Assembly: GCF_042682915.1 (NCBI RefSeq) | Contig: NZ_JBHUIW010000007.1 | Coordinates: forward strand, 62,001-126,000 | Direction: 5' to 3' | DNA length: 64,000 nucleotides | DNA from: Rhodoplanes azumiensis | GTDB taxonomy: Bacteria; Pseudomonadota; Alphaproteobacteria; Rhizobiales; Xanthobacteraceae | Shown here: positions 52,097 through 61,282 of the stretch, piece by piece | Position numbering within the stretch: position 1 is the stretch's first letter | Layout of the letters: each line of letters starts with the position of its first letter | Translations under genes and position numbers: made by a program | The notes under the pieces: model-generated | The model's database searches: none | The model's input: the letters and a program-made list of their open reading frames with translations, nothing else | What the model was told of the DNA's origin: nothing

Positions 52097-53464
52097 TCAG
52101 CGCACCAGGCAGGGCTTCTTGCGGTCGAACGTCCACCCCGGGATCAGGTACTGCATCGCGACCGCGTCGTCGCGGGCGCCGAGCCCGTGCTCCTGGTAGA
52201 GCCGGTATGCTTTTTCGACGGCGTCCATGTCGAGCGTGACGCCGAGGCCCGGAGTGGTCGGCACGGCGATCCTGCCGCCCTTGATCTGCAAGGGCTCGCG
52301 GGTGAGGAACTGGCCGTCCTGCCAGATCCAGTGTGTGTCGATCGCCGTGACGCGGCCGGGTGCCGCCGCCGCCACATGCGTGAACATGGCGAGCGACACG
52401 TCGAAATGGTTGTTGGAGTGCGAGCCCCAGGTGAGGCCGAAGTCGCGGCAGGTCTGCGCCACCCGCACCGAGCCCTGCATGGTCCAGAAATGCGGATCGG
52501 CGAGCGGGATGTCGACCGATTGCAGCACCAGCGAATGCACCATCTCGCGCCAGTCGGTGGCGATCATGTTGGTGGCGGTCGGCAGGCCGGTGGCGCGGCG
52601 GAACTCCGCCATCACCTCGCGGCCGGAGAAGCTGCCCTCCGAACCGCACGGATCCTCGGCATAGGCGAGCACGGGACCGAGGCCGCGGCACAGCCGGATC
52701 GCCTCGTCGAGGTGCCAGGCGCCGTTCGGATCGAGGGTGATGCGCGCCTCCGGGAACCGCTGCTTGAGGGCCGTGACGGCCGCGACCTCCTCGTCGCCGG
52801 CGAGCACGCCGCCCTTGAGCTTGAAATCACGAAACCCGTAGCGGGCCTCGGCCGCCTCGGCGAGCCGCACCACGGCCTGAGGCGTCAGCGCGACCTCGTG
52901 GCGCAGCGTCTGCCAATCGTCACCCTTCTCGGGTGGCGCCTCGTAGGGCAGCGGCGTCTTGGCGCGGTCGCCGACATAGAACAGATAGCCGAGCACATCG
53001 ACGGCGTCGCGCTGCTGGCCCTCGCCGAGCAGCGCCGCCACCGGCACGCCCAGATGCTGGCCGAGCAGATCGAGCAGCGCCGACTCGAGCGCCGTGACGG
53101 CGTGGATGGTGACGCGCAGGTCGAAGGTCTGGAAGCCGCGGCCGCCGGCGTCGCGCGTCGCGAAGGTCTTTCGCACGCCGTCGAGGATCGCGTTGTAGGT
53201 GCCGATCGACCGGCCGACGACGAGCGGCGTCGCGTCCTCCAGCGTCTTGCGGATCGCCTCGCCCCCCGGCACCTCGCCGACACCGGTGTGGCCGGACGAG
53301 TCGGTCATGATCACGAGGTTGCGGGTGAAGAACGGCCCGTGCGCGCCGCTAAGATTGAGCAGCATGCTGTCGCGGCCGGCGACCGGCACGACCCGCAGCC
53401 CGGTGACGACCGGGGTGCCCTTCACGACGGTCTCATTCGCAGTGGCCGCATCCTTGGTGGTCAT
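52097..53464 (-). CDS. gudD: D-glucarate dehydratase
   Basis: 455-residue enolase-superfamily enzyme converting D-glucarate to 5-keto-4-deoxyglucarate. The KxK bases are K215 and K217 (FKLKGG), metal ligands are in LDPNGAW, AEDPCG and ATNMIATDW, and the catalytic histidine is H349 in SHSNNHFDVS. Length matches the GudD family (about 446). Upstream is an inverted repeat, then tctC. Confidence 0.95.
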   Translation of the reverse strand: MTTKDAATANETVVKGTPVVTGLRVVPVAGRDSMLLNLSGAHGPFFTRNLVIMTDSSGHTGVGEVPGGEAIRKTLEDATPLVVGRSIGTYNAILDGVRKTFATRDAGGRGFQTFDLRVTIHAVTALESALLDLLGQHLGVPVAALLGEGQQRDAVDVLGYLFYVGDRAKTPLPYEAPPEKGDDWQTLRHEVALTPQAVVRLAEAAEARYGFRDFKLKGGVLAGDEEVAAVTALKQRFPEARITLDPNGAWHLDEAIRLCRGLGPVLAYAEDPCGSEGSFSGREVMAEFRRATGLPTATNMIATDWREMVHSLVLQSVDIPLADPHFWTMQGSVRVAQTCRDFGLTWGSHSNNHFDVSLAMFTHVAAAAPGRVTAIDTHWIWQDGQFLTREPLQIKGGRIAVPTTPGLGVTLDMDAVEKAYRLYQEHGLGARDDAVAMQYLIPGWTFDRKKPCLVR

Positions 53465-53520
53465 GGCGTCGTCACTCTCCTGCGCGGCGCCACGCTCGGG
53501 CGCGCGTATCGTTCAAGTCC

Positions 53521-53665
53521 CGTCGTTCCGGGGCGCGGACCGAAAGGTCAGCGAACCCGGAACCAGCGACACACTTCGACATCCGGGCCGGATTCCGGGT
53601 TCGCCGCGGAGCCTGTGCTCGGGCGGCGCGAAGCGCCGACCCGAGTTCGGCGCCCCGGAACGACC
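53521..53665. repeat. Palindromic intergenic repeat (family D, copy 3)
   Basis: It begins cgtcgttccggggcgcggac and ends cgccccggaacgacc; the inner arms gaacccggaacc and ggattccgggttcgc also pair, and an inserted hairpin gggcggcgcgaagcgccgaccc lies in the right half. It sits in the 228-bp gap between gudD and tctC. Confidence 0.85.
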
Positions 53666-53692
53666 AGAACCCGTCGCTCCGCTTCCCTCGCC

Positions 53693-54679
53693 CTACTCCA
53701 GCGAGATCTTGCCGACCTCGATGACCTCCTTCCAGCGGGCCAGCTCCTGCACCAGGAAGGCGCGGAACTCGTCCGGCGTGTTGGCGACGATCTCGAAGCC
53801 GAGCTCCTCCATCCGCGGACGCACGTCGGGCGCGTTGAGCGACCCGACGATCTCGCCGTGCAGCTTCGCCTTCACGTCGGCCGGCAGGCCCTTGGGTGCG
53901 GCGATCGCCTGCCAGGAGAACACGTCGGCCCCCGACACGCCCGCCTCCGACAGCGTCGGCACGTTCGGCAGGAGCGGCGAGCGCTTGTCGCCCGTCACGG
54001 CGAGCACCTTGAGGTTGCCGCCCTTGATCTGGCTGATCACCGCGTTGATGTTCTGGAACGACACGTCGACATGGCCGGCGACGAGATCGCTGATCGCCGG
54101 CGCGCCGCCGCGGTACGGCACATGCAGACCGGACGTGCCGGTCTTCTGCCAGAACAGCGCCGCGGTGAGATGGTCGGACGAGCCGGCGCCCGAGCTCGCG
54201 AAGGAAATTTTGCCGGGCTTCTTCTTCAGCTCGGCGACCAGCTCGGCGACCGTGTTGGCCGGGAACTTCGGATTGGCGACCAGCACGTTCGGGGCCCGCA
54301 CCGCGACCGTCAGCAGATCGAAGTCCTTGAGCGGGTCGTATTGCAGCTTGGGCTGCAGGAACGGGTTGGTCGCATAGACGCCGATCGAGGCGACCAGGAT
54401 GGTGTAGCCGTCCGGCTGAGCGCGCGCCACCGTGGTCGCTCCGATGGCACCGGTGGCGCCCGAGCGGTTCTCCACCACGAAGGGCTGGCCGAGGCGCTCG
54501 GCGAGCTTCTGGCCGACCTGGCGGGCGACCATGTCGGTCGAGCCGCCGGGCGGGAACGGCACCACCACGGTGACGGCCTTGTCGGGCCAGGCCGCCGAGG
54601 CCGGCGCGGGGAAGAGTCCGAGCGCCGCGGTGCCGCCCGCGAGCGCGAGCAGCGTGCGGCGGCTGAGGTCTGTCGTCAT
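53693..54679 (-). CDS. tctC: TctC-type substrate-binding protein of the sugar-diacid cluster
   Basis: 328-residue Bug-family periplasmic binding protein. The leader has a twin-arginine-like motif (LSRRTLLALAGG) and ends ASAA; the mature part starts WPDKAVTVVVPFPPGGSTDMVARQVGQ, with RSGATGAIGATTVARAQPDGYT further on. No tctA/tctB pair is adjacent; the nearest are at 28-30 kb. Located between garD and gudD, so glucarate or galactarate is the likely ligand. Start at 54679 with GGGAG about 10 nt upstream. Confidence 0.92.
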   Translation of the reverse strand: MTTDLSRRTLLALAGGTAALGLFPAPASAAWPDKAVTVVVPFPPGGSTDMVARQVGQKLAERLGQPFVVENRSGATGAIGATTVARAQPDGYTILVASIGVYATNPFLQPKLQYDPLKDFDLLTVAVRAPNVLVANPKFPANTVAELVAELKKKPGKISFASSGAGSSDHLTAALFWQKTGTSGLHVPYRGGAPAISDLVAGHVDVSFQNINAVISQIKGGNLKVLAVTGDKRSPLLPNVPTLSEAGVSGADVFSWQAIAAPKGLPADVKAKLHGEIVGSLNAPDVRPRMEELGFEIVANTPDEFRAFLVQELARWKEVIEVGKISLE

Positions 54680-54734
54680 GTCGCGTTTCTCCCGGGGGTT
54701 TTTCTGAAGCTGAAAGGTGCTGGTCTTGTTCTCG

Positions 54735-54795
54735 TTGGTGGTCGTCGTGTCGTTGGTCGTCAGATCGAGCGTCGTCCGGTCGGTGGTCGTCAGGT
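54735..54795. repeat. Low-complexity GTCGTC-rich repeat between garD and tctC
   Basis: Imperfect repeats of gtcgtc/ggtcgtcag fill most of the gap upstream of tctC and touch the garD stop. In the frame of tctC they would encode a Thr/Asp-rich string, but no start codon supports that reading. Confidence 0.6.
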
Positions 54796-56343
54796 CACCG
54801 GCGCGGGGTTGAAGACGGCGAGCGCGTTGTGCAGGCCCCAGTGGTCGGACCACGGTTTCTTGCGGCCCGAGGCGACGTCGAGCAGCAGGTGGAACAGCTC
54901 CCAGCCGATCTCCTCGATGGACTTCTCGCCGGTGGCGATGCGGCCGGCGTCGATGTCGATCAGGTCGTGCCAGCGCGCCGAGAGATCCTTGCGGGTCGCC
55001 ATCTTGATCACCGGCACGGCGGCGAGCCCGTAGGGTGTCCCACGCCCTGTGGTGAACACCTGGAGCGTGATGCCCGACGCGAGCTGCATGGTGCCGCAGA
55101 CGAAGTCCGAGGCCGGCGTCGCCGCGAAGATCAGGCCCTTGGTCGTCGCCTTCTCGCCCGGCGCCAGCACGGCCGAGATGGCGCTGGTGCCCGACTTGGC
55201 GATCGAGCCGAGCGCCTTCTCGACGATGTTGGCGAGGCCGCCCTTCTTGTTGCCGGGCGTCGGATTGGCGCTGCGGTCGGTCTCGCCGGCGGCGAGATAG
55301 CGGTCGTACCAGTCCATCTCGCGGATCAGCGCGCGACCGATCGCCTCGGTCTTGCAGCGCGGCGTGAGCAGATGCACGGCGTCGCGCACCTCGGTCACCT
55401 CGGAGAACATCACGGTGGCGCCGGCCCGCACCAGCAGATCCGAGCAGAAGCCGACCGCCGGGTTCGCCGTGACGCCCGAGAAGGCGTCGGAGCCGCCGCA
55501 CTGCATGCCGACGACGAGCTCGGAGGCCGGCACCGGCTCGCGCTTGCGGCGATTCAGCTTCTCAAGATGCCGCTCGGCCGCCTCCAGGATCGCGTCGACC
55601 ATCGCGCCGAACCCGGTGAAGCGCTCGTCCTGCATGCGAACGATCGTGTCGTCGGCCGCGCCCTCGTAGGCCTCCGGCACCAGGCGCTCCGGCTGCAGCT
55701 TCTCGCAGCCCAGCGAGATGACCATGATCTCCCCGCCGAAGTTCGGGTTGAGCGCGATGTTCTGCAGCGCCCGGATCGGCACCACGGCGGCCGGCGCATT
55801 GATGGCCACGCCACAGCCGTAGAGATGGTTGAGGCCGACCACGTCGTCGACGTTCGGGTAGCGCGGCAGCAGGCGCTCCTTGATCAGCCGCACCACGTAA
55901 TCGACCGTGCCGGCGACGCAGTGGACGCTCGTCGAGAGGCCGAGGATGTTGCGGGTGCCGACCGAGCCGTCCGGATTGCGGTAGCCGTCGAACGTGTAGC
56001 CTTCGAGCGGCGGCAGATCGGGCGGCACGCGGGTGGCGAGCGGCAGCGCGTCCAGCGCGGGCGGCTGCGGGAGCTGCAGCGCGAACTCGTCGATCCAAGA
56101 GCCTTTCCGCAAAGCGCGGCCGGCGATGCCGATCACCTCGCCGTAGCGGCGCACGATGCCGCCCTGCGGAATGTCTTCGAGCGCCACCTTGTGGCCCTGC
56201 GGAACGTGATCGACCAGCGTCAGCCCGTCGTCGAACACGGTGCCGGCCGGCAGGCCGCCGGAGTTGGCGACGATCGCGACATTGTCGTCGGCATGCACCT
56301 TGATGCGGAGCGGCTTCGTCCGGGTCGCGGTGTCGGTGAGCAT
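54790..56343 (-). CDS. garD: Galactarate dehydratase (UxaA/GarD family)
   Basis: 517-residue iron-dependent dehydratase. An N-terminal SAF-like domain (VHADDNVAIVANSGGLPAGT) is joined to the catalytic part with DGYRNPDGSVGTRN, GLNHLYGCGVAI, ISLGCEKLQPE, VGMQCGGSDAFSGVTANPAVGF and VFTTGRGTPYGLA. It gives the same 5-keto-4-deoxyglucarate product as GudD, so the two feed one aldolase. D-altronate dehydratase (UxaA) is the main alternative; the neighbours favour galactarate. Confidence 0.92.
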   Translation of the reverse strand: MLTDTATRTKPLRIKVHADDNVAIVANSGGLPAGTVFDDGLTLVDHVPQGHKVALEDIPQGGIVRRYGEVIGIAGRALRKGSWIDEFALQLPQPPALDALPLATRVPPDLPPLEGYTFDGYRNPDGSVGTRNILGLSTSVHCVAGTVDYVVRLIKERLLPRYPNVDDVVGLNHLYGCGVAINAPAAVVPIRALQNIALNPNFGGEIMVISLGCEKLQPERLVPEAYEGAADDTIVRMQDERFTGFGAMVDAILEAAERHLEKLNRRKREPVPASELVVGMQCGGSDAFSGVTANPAVGFCSDLLVRAGATVMFSEVTEVRDAVHLLTPRCKTEAIGRALIREMDWYDRYLAAGETDRSANPTPGNKKGGLANIVEKALGSIAKSGTSAISAVLAPGEKATTKGLIFAATPASDFVCGTMQLASGITLQVFTTGRGTPYGLAAVPVIKMATRKDLSARWHDLIDIDAGRIATGEKSIEEIGWELFHLLLDVASGRKKPWSDHWGLHNALAVFNPAPVT

Positions 56344-56413
56344 GATCGGGCTCCGTGGCGGAAGGCTTCGGATGCGATCCGGAGGCGCCGCGCGGCGCCT
56401 CCGGATCCGGGGG

Positions 56414-57775
56414 TCAGGCCGGCTGGCGGGGGACCGAGCGCGTGAGCTTCACGCGGTCGATGGTGCCGACCACGAACAGCATGCTGAGCAGCGCGACCGC
56501 GGCGCTCGCGCCGACGAAGACCAGCGCGCTGGCGAAGGAGCCGGTCGCCTGCAGGATGTAGCCGATGACGATCGGCGTCACGATGCCGGCGAGATTGCCG
56601 AAGGTGTTGAACAGCGCCCCCGAAAGACCACCGGCCTCCTTGGGCGACGTGTCGGAGACGACGGCCCAGCCGAGCGCGCCGACGCCCTTGCCGAAGAAAG
56701 CGAGCGACATGAAGAAGACGACCAGCATGTCGGATTCGACGTAGTTGCAGGCGACCATCGCCATCGCCATCAGCATGCCGGCGACGATCGGGGTCTTGCG
56801 GGCCGCCGACAGCGACCAGCCGGCCTTCAGGAGACGGTCGGAGACCCAGCCGCCCAGCACGCCGCCGACGAAGCCGCAGATCGCCGGCAGCGAGGCGACG
56901 AAGCCCGCCTTCAGGATCGTCATGTGCCGCTCGGTGACCAGATAGACCGGGAACCAGGTCAGGAAGAAGTAGGTCATCACGTTGATGCAGAACTGGAAGA
57001 CATAGACGCCGACCAGCATGCGGGTGGACAGCAGCTCCTTCAGGCAGGCGATGGTGTCGACCTGCGGGCCCTCGATCTTCACCTTGGCGTCGAGCTCGAC
57101 CAGTGCGCCACCGGCCTGGATGTAGTCGAGCTCAGCCTGGTTGACGCGCGGATGCCCCTTCGGGCCGTAGATCACCTTGCCCCAGACCAGCGCCAGCAGG
57201 ATGCCGAGGCCGCCCATGAAGTAGAAGACGAACTGCCAGCCGAGCGAATGGACGATCCAGCCCATGATCGGGGCGAAGAAGGCGGTCGCGAAATACTGGG
57301 CCGAGTTGAAGATCGCCGAGGCGAAGCCGCGCTCGTTCGCCGGAAACCACGCCGAGGTGATGCGGCCGTTGCCCGGAAAGGACGGCGCCTCGGCGGCGCC
57401 GACGGCGAGCCGCAGCAGGAACAGCACCGCGACCGCGGCCCCGCCGGTGAGAAAGCCGACGGCGCCCTGGAACATCGTGAACAGCGACCAGATGGTCAGC
57501 GCGACCGCGTAGGTCGTCTTGGAGCCGAAGCGGTCGAGCAGCCAGCCGCCCGGAAGCTGCGCCAGCACATAAGACCACGCGAAGGCGGAGAAGATGTAAC
57601 CCATCTGGATGGGCGACAGATCGAGCGCCTTGCGGATGTCGGGACCGGCGATCGAGATGGTGGCGCGGTCGGCGAAGTTCACCGTGGTGACGACGAACAG
57701 CATCACCAGGATCGTCCAGCGCACATTGGTGCGCTTGACCGTGTCGGCGGCCGCCGCCGTGAGGGAGAGGGTCAT
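56414..57775 (-). CDS. gudP: MFS transporter, glucarate/galactarate (anion:cation symporter) type
   Basis: 453-residue twelve-helix permease. The first loop DRATISIAGPDIRKALDLSP, WSYVLAQLPGGWLLDRFGSK and GLSGALFNTFGNLAGIVTPIVIGY are typical of the GudP/GarP/ExuT branch of organic-anion symporters. It heads the leftward cluster and faces the FadR-type regulator. Start at 57775 (MTLSLTAAAAD); the open frame continues 48 nt further up. Confidence 0.9.
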   Translation of the reverse strand: MTLSLTAAAADTVKRTNVRWTILVMLFVVTTVNFADRATISIAGPDIRKALDLSPIQMGYIFSAFAWSYVLAQLPGGWLLDRFGSKTTYAVALTIWSLFTMFQGAVGFLTGGAAVAVLFLLRLAVGAAEAPSFPGNGRITSAWFPANERGFASAIFNSAQYFATAFFAPIMGWIVHSLGWQFVFYFMGGLGILLALVWGKVIYGPKGHPRVNQAELDYIQAGGALVELDAKVKIEGPQVDTIACLKELLSTRMLVGVYVFQFCINVMTYFFLTWFPVYLVTERHMTILKAGFVASLPAICGFVGGVLGGWVSDRLLKAGWSLSAARKTPIVAGMLMAMAMVACNYVESDMLVVFFMSLAFFGKGVGALGWAVVSDTSPKEAGGLSGALFNTFGNLAGIVTPIVIGYILQATGSFASALVFVGASAAVALLSMLFVVGTIDRVKLTRSVPRQPA

Positions 57776-58059
57776 CGGACTGCCTGCATACGCTACGCCG
57801 CGAGCGGGCCGAACCGGGCCCACCTGGCCGTTGCGGTCGGAAGGGGCCCGAAACGATCGGGCCGACGAATCCTCATCTGTCGTCGTATGACTTTTGGCGG
57901 CGACGGGAGGGCGGCATCAGAAGTGCCGGAATGCGGATGCTGCCTCAATCCGAAATAATACTGAATTTCCGCGTTCAGCAGAAGAGGCGGCTTGCGATCT
58001 TTTTCATAAGACGTATGATGACTAGGCCTCGTCACGCCGCCCAGCATCCGAGTCGCCCC
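57776..58059. promoter_or_regulatory. Divergent control region with repeated CGTATGA sites
   Basis: 284 bp between the divergent permease and regulator genes. CGTATGA occurs at 57884-57890 (inside GTCGTATGAC, an imperfect palindrome) and at 58012-58018. Two copies of a 7-mer before each gene would suit autoregulation and pathway control by the FadR-type regulator. Not verified. Confidence 0.4.
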
Positions 58060-58854
58060 ATGTCCGCCATCGACTCCGCCCCATCCCGCGACACGCCCGC
58101 CCTGACGGTCGAACGGGCGCGCCGGCCGAACCTCGCCGAGACGGTGGTGCGCACGCTGGGCGAGCGCATCCGCGGCGGTGTCTATCGGGCCGGCGGCAAG
58201 CTGCCCACCGAGCCGGAGCTGATGGCGGAGCTTCGCGTCAGCCGCACCGTGGTGCGCGAGGCGATGTCGCGCCTGCAGGCGAGCGGCCTCGTCGCCACGC
58301 GGCACGGCGTCGGCACCTTCGTGTGCGAGAGCCCGGCCGAACCGGTGCAGATCGGTACCGTCGTCACGGTGCAGGACGTGCTCGCCATGCTGGAGCTGCG
58401 CATCAGCCTGGAGACCGAGGCGGCGGCGCTCGCGGCGCGCCGACGCAGCGACGAGCACCTCGCCGAGATGCAGCGCGCCGTCGAGGCCTTCGAGGCCGAA
58501 ATCGGTGCCGGCCGCAATGGCGTCGACCCCGACTTCCGCTTCCACATGCAGATCGCCCTCGCCACCGGCAACCGCTTCTTCGAGACGATCTTCCGCCAGC
58601 TCGGCACGGCGACGATCCCGCGCACCCGGATCGACACCTCGACGCTCGCGGCCGAGACGACCGAGTCCTACCTGTCGCGCACCAATCGCGAGCACGAGGC
58701 GATCCTCGACGCGATCCGCCGGCGCGACGCCGAATCGGCCCGCGCCGGCATGCGCATGCATCTCGCCAACAGCCGCGAGCGGGTGCGCCGGGCGAGCGAG
58801 ACGGCGGCGGAGCGGGCGCCGGACACCGGCAGCCCGTCGGGCGAGGCGCGCTGA
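58060..58854 (+). CDS. FadR-type (GntR/FCD) transcriptional regulator
   Basis: 264-residue regulator. The winged HTH is at about residues 27-95 (LAETVVRTLGERIRGGVYRAGGKLPTEPELMAELRVSRTVVREAMSRL), followed by an all-helical FCD effector domain (LEIRISLE-like start; metal-binding His/Asp positions in DFRFHMQIA and NREHEAIL). Most likely controls the divergent sugar-diacid cluster in response to glucarate or galactarate. Start at 58060 (MSAIDSAPSRD) chosen because the preceding ATG codons at 58015/58018 overlap the putative operator. Confidence 0.9.
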   Translation: MSAIDSAPSRDTPALTVERARRPNLAETVVRTLGERIRGGVYRAGGKLPTEPELMAELRVSRTVVREAMSRLQASGLVATRHGVGTFVCESPAEPVQIGTVVTVQDVLAMLELRISLETEAAALAARRRSDEHLAEMQRAVEAFEAEIGAGRNGVDPDFRFHMQIALATGNRFFETIFRQLGTATIPRTRIDTSTLAAETTESYLSRTNREHEAILDAIRRRDAESARAGMRMHLANSRERVRRASETAAERAPDTGSPSGEAR

Positions 58855-58998
58855 CGCGCCTGCCGCACCTGACGCGGCGTCCGCTGAGCCGACCAACCCT
58901 CCGCCCGTTCCCGTGCGAGCGGGACTTCAGGGTCGCTGGGCCGCGCCGCCCGTGGATCCCCGCTTTCGTGGCGATGGGCGGGCTCTCGTGCCGGCCCG

Positions 58999-61137
58999 CT
59001 ACGGCCCCTGCCCCACCAATGCGAACCACTCGTCCTCGGTCAGCACCGTAACGCCGGCGTCGCGGGCTTTCGACAGCTTCGAGCCGGCGCCTGGGCCGGC
59101 GACCAGGAAGTCGGTCTTCTTCGATACCGAGCCCGCCACCTTGGCGCCGAGCCGCTCGGCCATCGCCTTCGCCTCGTCGCGCGTCATCGTCTCCAGCGTG
59201 CCGGTGAACACCACGGTCTTGCCGGCGACCGGCGTCGTGGTCTGCGGCTTCTCCGCGTCGACGATTTTCGAAAGCTCGGCGACGAGATTTTCGACGACAC
59301 GCTCGTTATGAGCTTCGCCGAAATACTTCGCCACCGCGTCGACGACGGCGTCGCCGATCTGGTCGACGGCGTCCATCTCGGCCCGCGCCTCCGCGTCGCC
59401 CGCCGCGATCCGCTTCGCCGCGGCGAAGAAGGCGTCCCACGAGCCGTAGGCGCGGGCGAGCTGGCGCGCCGTGGTCTCGCCGACATGGCGGATGCCGAGC
59501 GCGTAGATCAGCCGGTCGAGCGCGATGGTGCGGCGCGCCTCGATCGCGTCGAACAGGTTCTTCACCGAGGTGGCGCCGAAGCCCTCCTTGTCCTTCAGCT
59601 TCTTGAAGTTCGCCGCATCGCGCCGCGCCAGCGTGAAGATGGCGGCCGGCTCGGTCACCGGCAGATCCGGATCCTCGAAGAAGAAGGCGATCTGCTTCTC
59701 GCCGAGCCCCTCGATGTCGAAGGCGCGGCGCGACACGAAGTGCCTCAGATGCTCGATCTTCTGATACGGACAGGCGAACTCGCCGGTGCAGCGGGCGATC
59801 GCGCCCTCTTCTCCGCTCGCCGTCGTCTCGCGCACCAGCGGCGTCTTCAGGTCGCAGCGGCAGACGGTCGGGAACTGATAAGCTTGCGGCCCGCGCGGCC
59901 GTTCCTCGACGACCCGCACCACCTGCGGAATCACGTCGCCGGCGCGCTGGATCTCGACCGTGTCGCCGATCCGCACGCCGAGCCGGGCGATCTCGTCGGC
60001 GTTGTGGAGCGTGGCGTTCTGCACGACGACGCCACCGACCGTCACGGGCTCGAGCTTCGCGACCGGCGTGTGCGCGCCGGTGCGGCCGACCTGGATCTCG
60101 ATGTCGTGCAGGAGCGTCGTCGCGCGCTCGGCCGGGAACTTGTGCGCGATCGCCCAGCGGGGGCTACGCGACACGAAGCCGAGTCGCTCCTGATAATCGA
60201 GCCGGTCGACCTTGTAGACGACGCCGTCGATGTCGTAGTCGAGCGTCGCCCGGTTCAGCCCGATCTCGCGATGGAAGGCGATCAGCGCCTCGGCCGAAGA
60301 GCAGCGCCGCGTCAGCGGATTGGTCTTGAACCCGCAGTGCTCGAACCACGTGATCATGCCGGACTGGCTGTCGGCCGGCAGGGTGCTCATCTCGCCCCAC
60401 GCATAGGCGAAGAAGCCGAGCGGCCGCGACGCCGTGACGCCCGGATCCTTCTGGCGCAACGAGCCCGCGGCCGAGTTGCGCGGATTGGCGAAGACCTGCC
60501 CGCCCGCCGCCTTCTGCCGCGCGTTGAGCGCCAGGAACGCCGCCTTGGTCATGTAGACCTCGCCGCGCACCTCGCAGACCGGCGGCACGCCGCGCGCCTT
60601 CAACACCTGCGGAACGTCCTTCACGGTGCGGATGTTGGCCGTCACGTCCTCGCCTTCGAAGCCGTCGCCGCGGGTCGCCGCCGAGACGAGGCGGCCGTTC
60701 TCGTAGCGCAGCGACATCGACAGCCCGTCGATCTTCGGCTCGGCGCTGAAGGCGACGGGCGCGTCGTCGGCGAGCCGCAGGAAGCGCCGCACGCGCGCGA
60801 CGAACTCTTCCACCTCCGCGTCCGCGAAGGCGTTGTCGAGGGAGAGCATCGGCACCGCGTGGCGCACCTTGGCGAAGCCGCGCGAGGGCGCCGCGCCCAC
60901 TTTTCGGGAGGGCGAGTCGGCGCGGATCAGCTCCGGAAAGCGCGCCTCGATGGCGGCGTTGCGGCGGCGCAGCGCGTCGTAGTCCGCATCCGAGACGCTC
61001 GGCGCGTCCTCCTGATAATAGCGCGCATCGTGCGCCGCGATCTCCTCCGCCAGCCGCGCGAGCTCGGCCGCAGCCTCCTCGGGGGTGAGGGAGTCGACAG
61101 AACGGCCGGCGTCTGTGCGAGAGGAGGTTTTGGCCAC
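58999..61137 (-). CDS. ligA: NAD-dependent DNA ligase
   Basis: 712-residue ligase sealing nicks in replication and repair. Domains in order: Ia (Tyr residues in HDARYYQEDAPSVSDADYD), adenylation domain with the AMP lysine K135 in EPKIDGLS, OB fold, a four-cysteine zinc finger (CRCDLK and CTGEFACPYQ), helix-hairpin-helix region (DIEGLGEKQI through LGIRHVGETTARQLA) and a C-terminal BRCT domain (GKTVVFTGTLETMTRDEAKA). The zinc finger lies later than usual because of about 25 extra residues. Downstream of recN on the same strand. Confidence 0.97.
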   Translation of the reverse strand: MAKTSSRTDAGRSVDSLTPEEAAAELARLAEEIAAHDARYYQEDAPSVSDADYDALRRRNAAIEARFPELIRADSPSRKVGAAPSRGFAKVRHAVPMLSLDNAFADAEVEEFVARVRRFLRLADDAPVAFSAEPKIDGLSMSLRYENGRLVSAATRGDGFEGEDVTANIRTVKDVPQVLKARGVPPVCEVRGEVYMTKAAFLALNARQKAAGGQVFANPRNSAAGSLRQKDPGVTASRPLGFFAYAWGEMSTLPADSQSGMITWFEHCGFKTNPLTRRCSSAEALIAFHREIGLNRATLDYDIDGVVYKVDRLDYQERLGFVSRSPRWAIAHKFPAERATTLLHDIEIQVGRTGAHTPVAKLEPVTVGGVVVQNATLHNADEIARLGVRIGDTVEIQRAGDVIPQVVRVVEERPRGPQAYQFPTVCRCDLKTPLVRETTASGEEGAIARCTGEFACPYQKIEHLRHFVSRRAFDIEGLGEKQIAFFFEDPDLPVTEPAAIFTLARRDAANFKKLKDKEGFGATSVKNLFDAIEARRTIALDRLIYALGIRHVGETTARQLARAYGSWDAFFAAAKRIAAGDAEARAEMDAVDQIGDAVVDAVAKYFGEAHNERVVENLVAELSKIVDAEKPQTTTPVAGKTVVFTGTLETMTRDEAKAMAERLGAKVAGSVSKKTDFLVAGPGAGSKLSKARDAGVTVLTEDEWFALVGQGP

Positions 61138-61150
61138 GGATACTCGACCT

Positions 61151-61239
61151 CGTCATGGCCGGGCTCGTCCCGTCCATCCACGTCTTCGTCGCGGCGGACT
61201 CTAACGGCGTGGATGCCCGGCACAAGGCCGGGCATGACG
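61151..61239. repeat. Palindromic intergenic repeat (family B, copy 2)
   Basis: Arms at 61151-61182 and 61208-61239 pair with several mismatches and match the arms at 23322-23430. It lies between recN and ligA. Confidence 0.88.
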
Positions 61240-61282
61240 GCGCTGCTGCGAAGCCGCGCGGCGCAACCGGACGGCCGCACCC

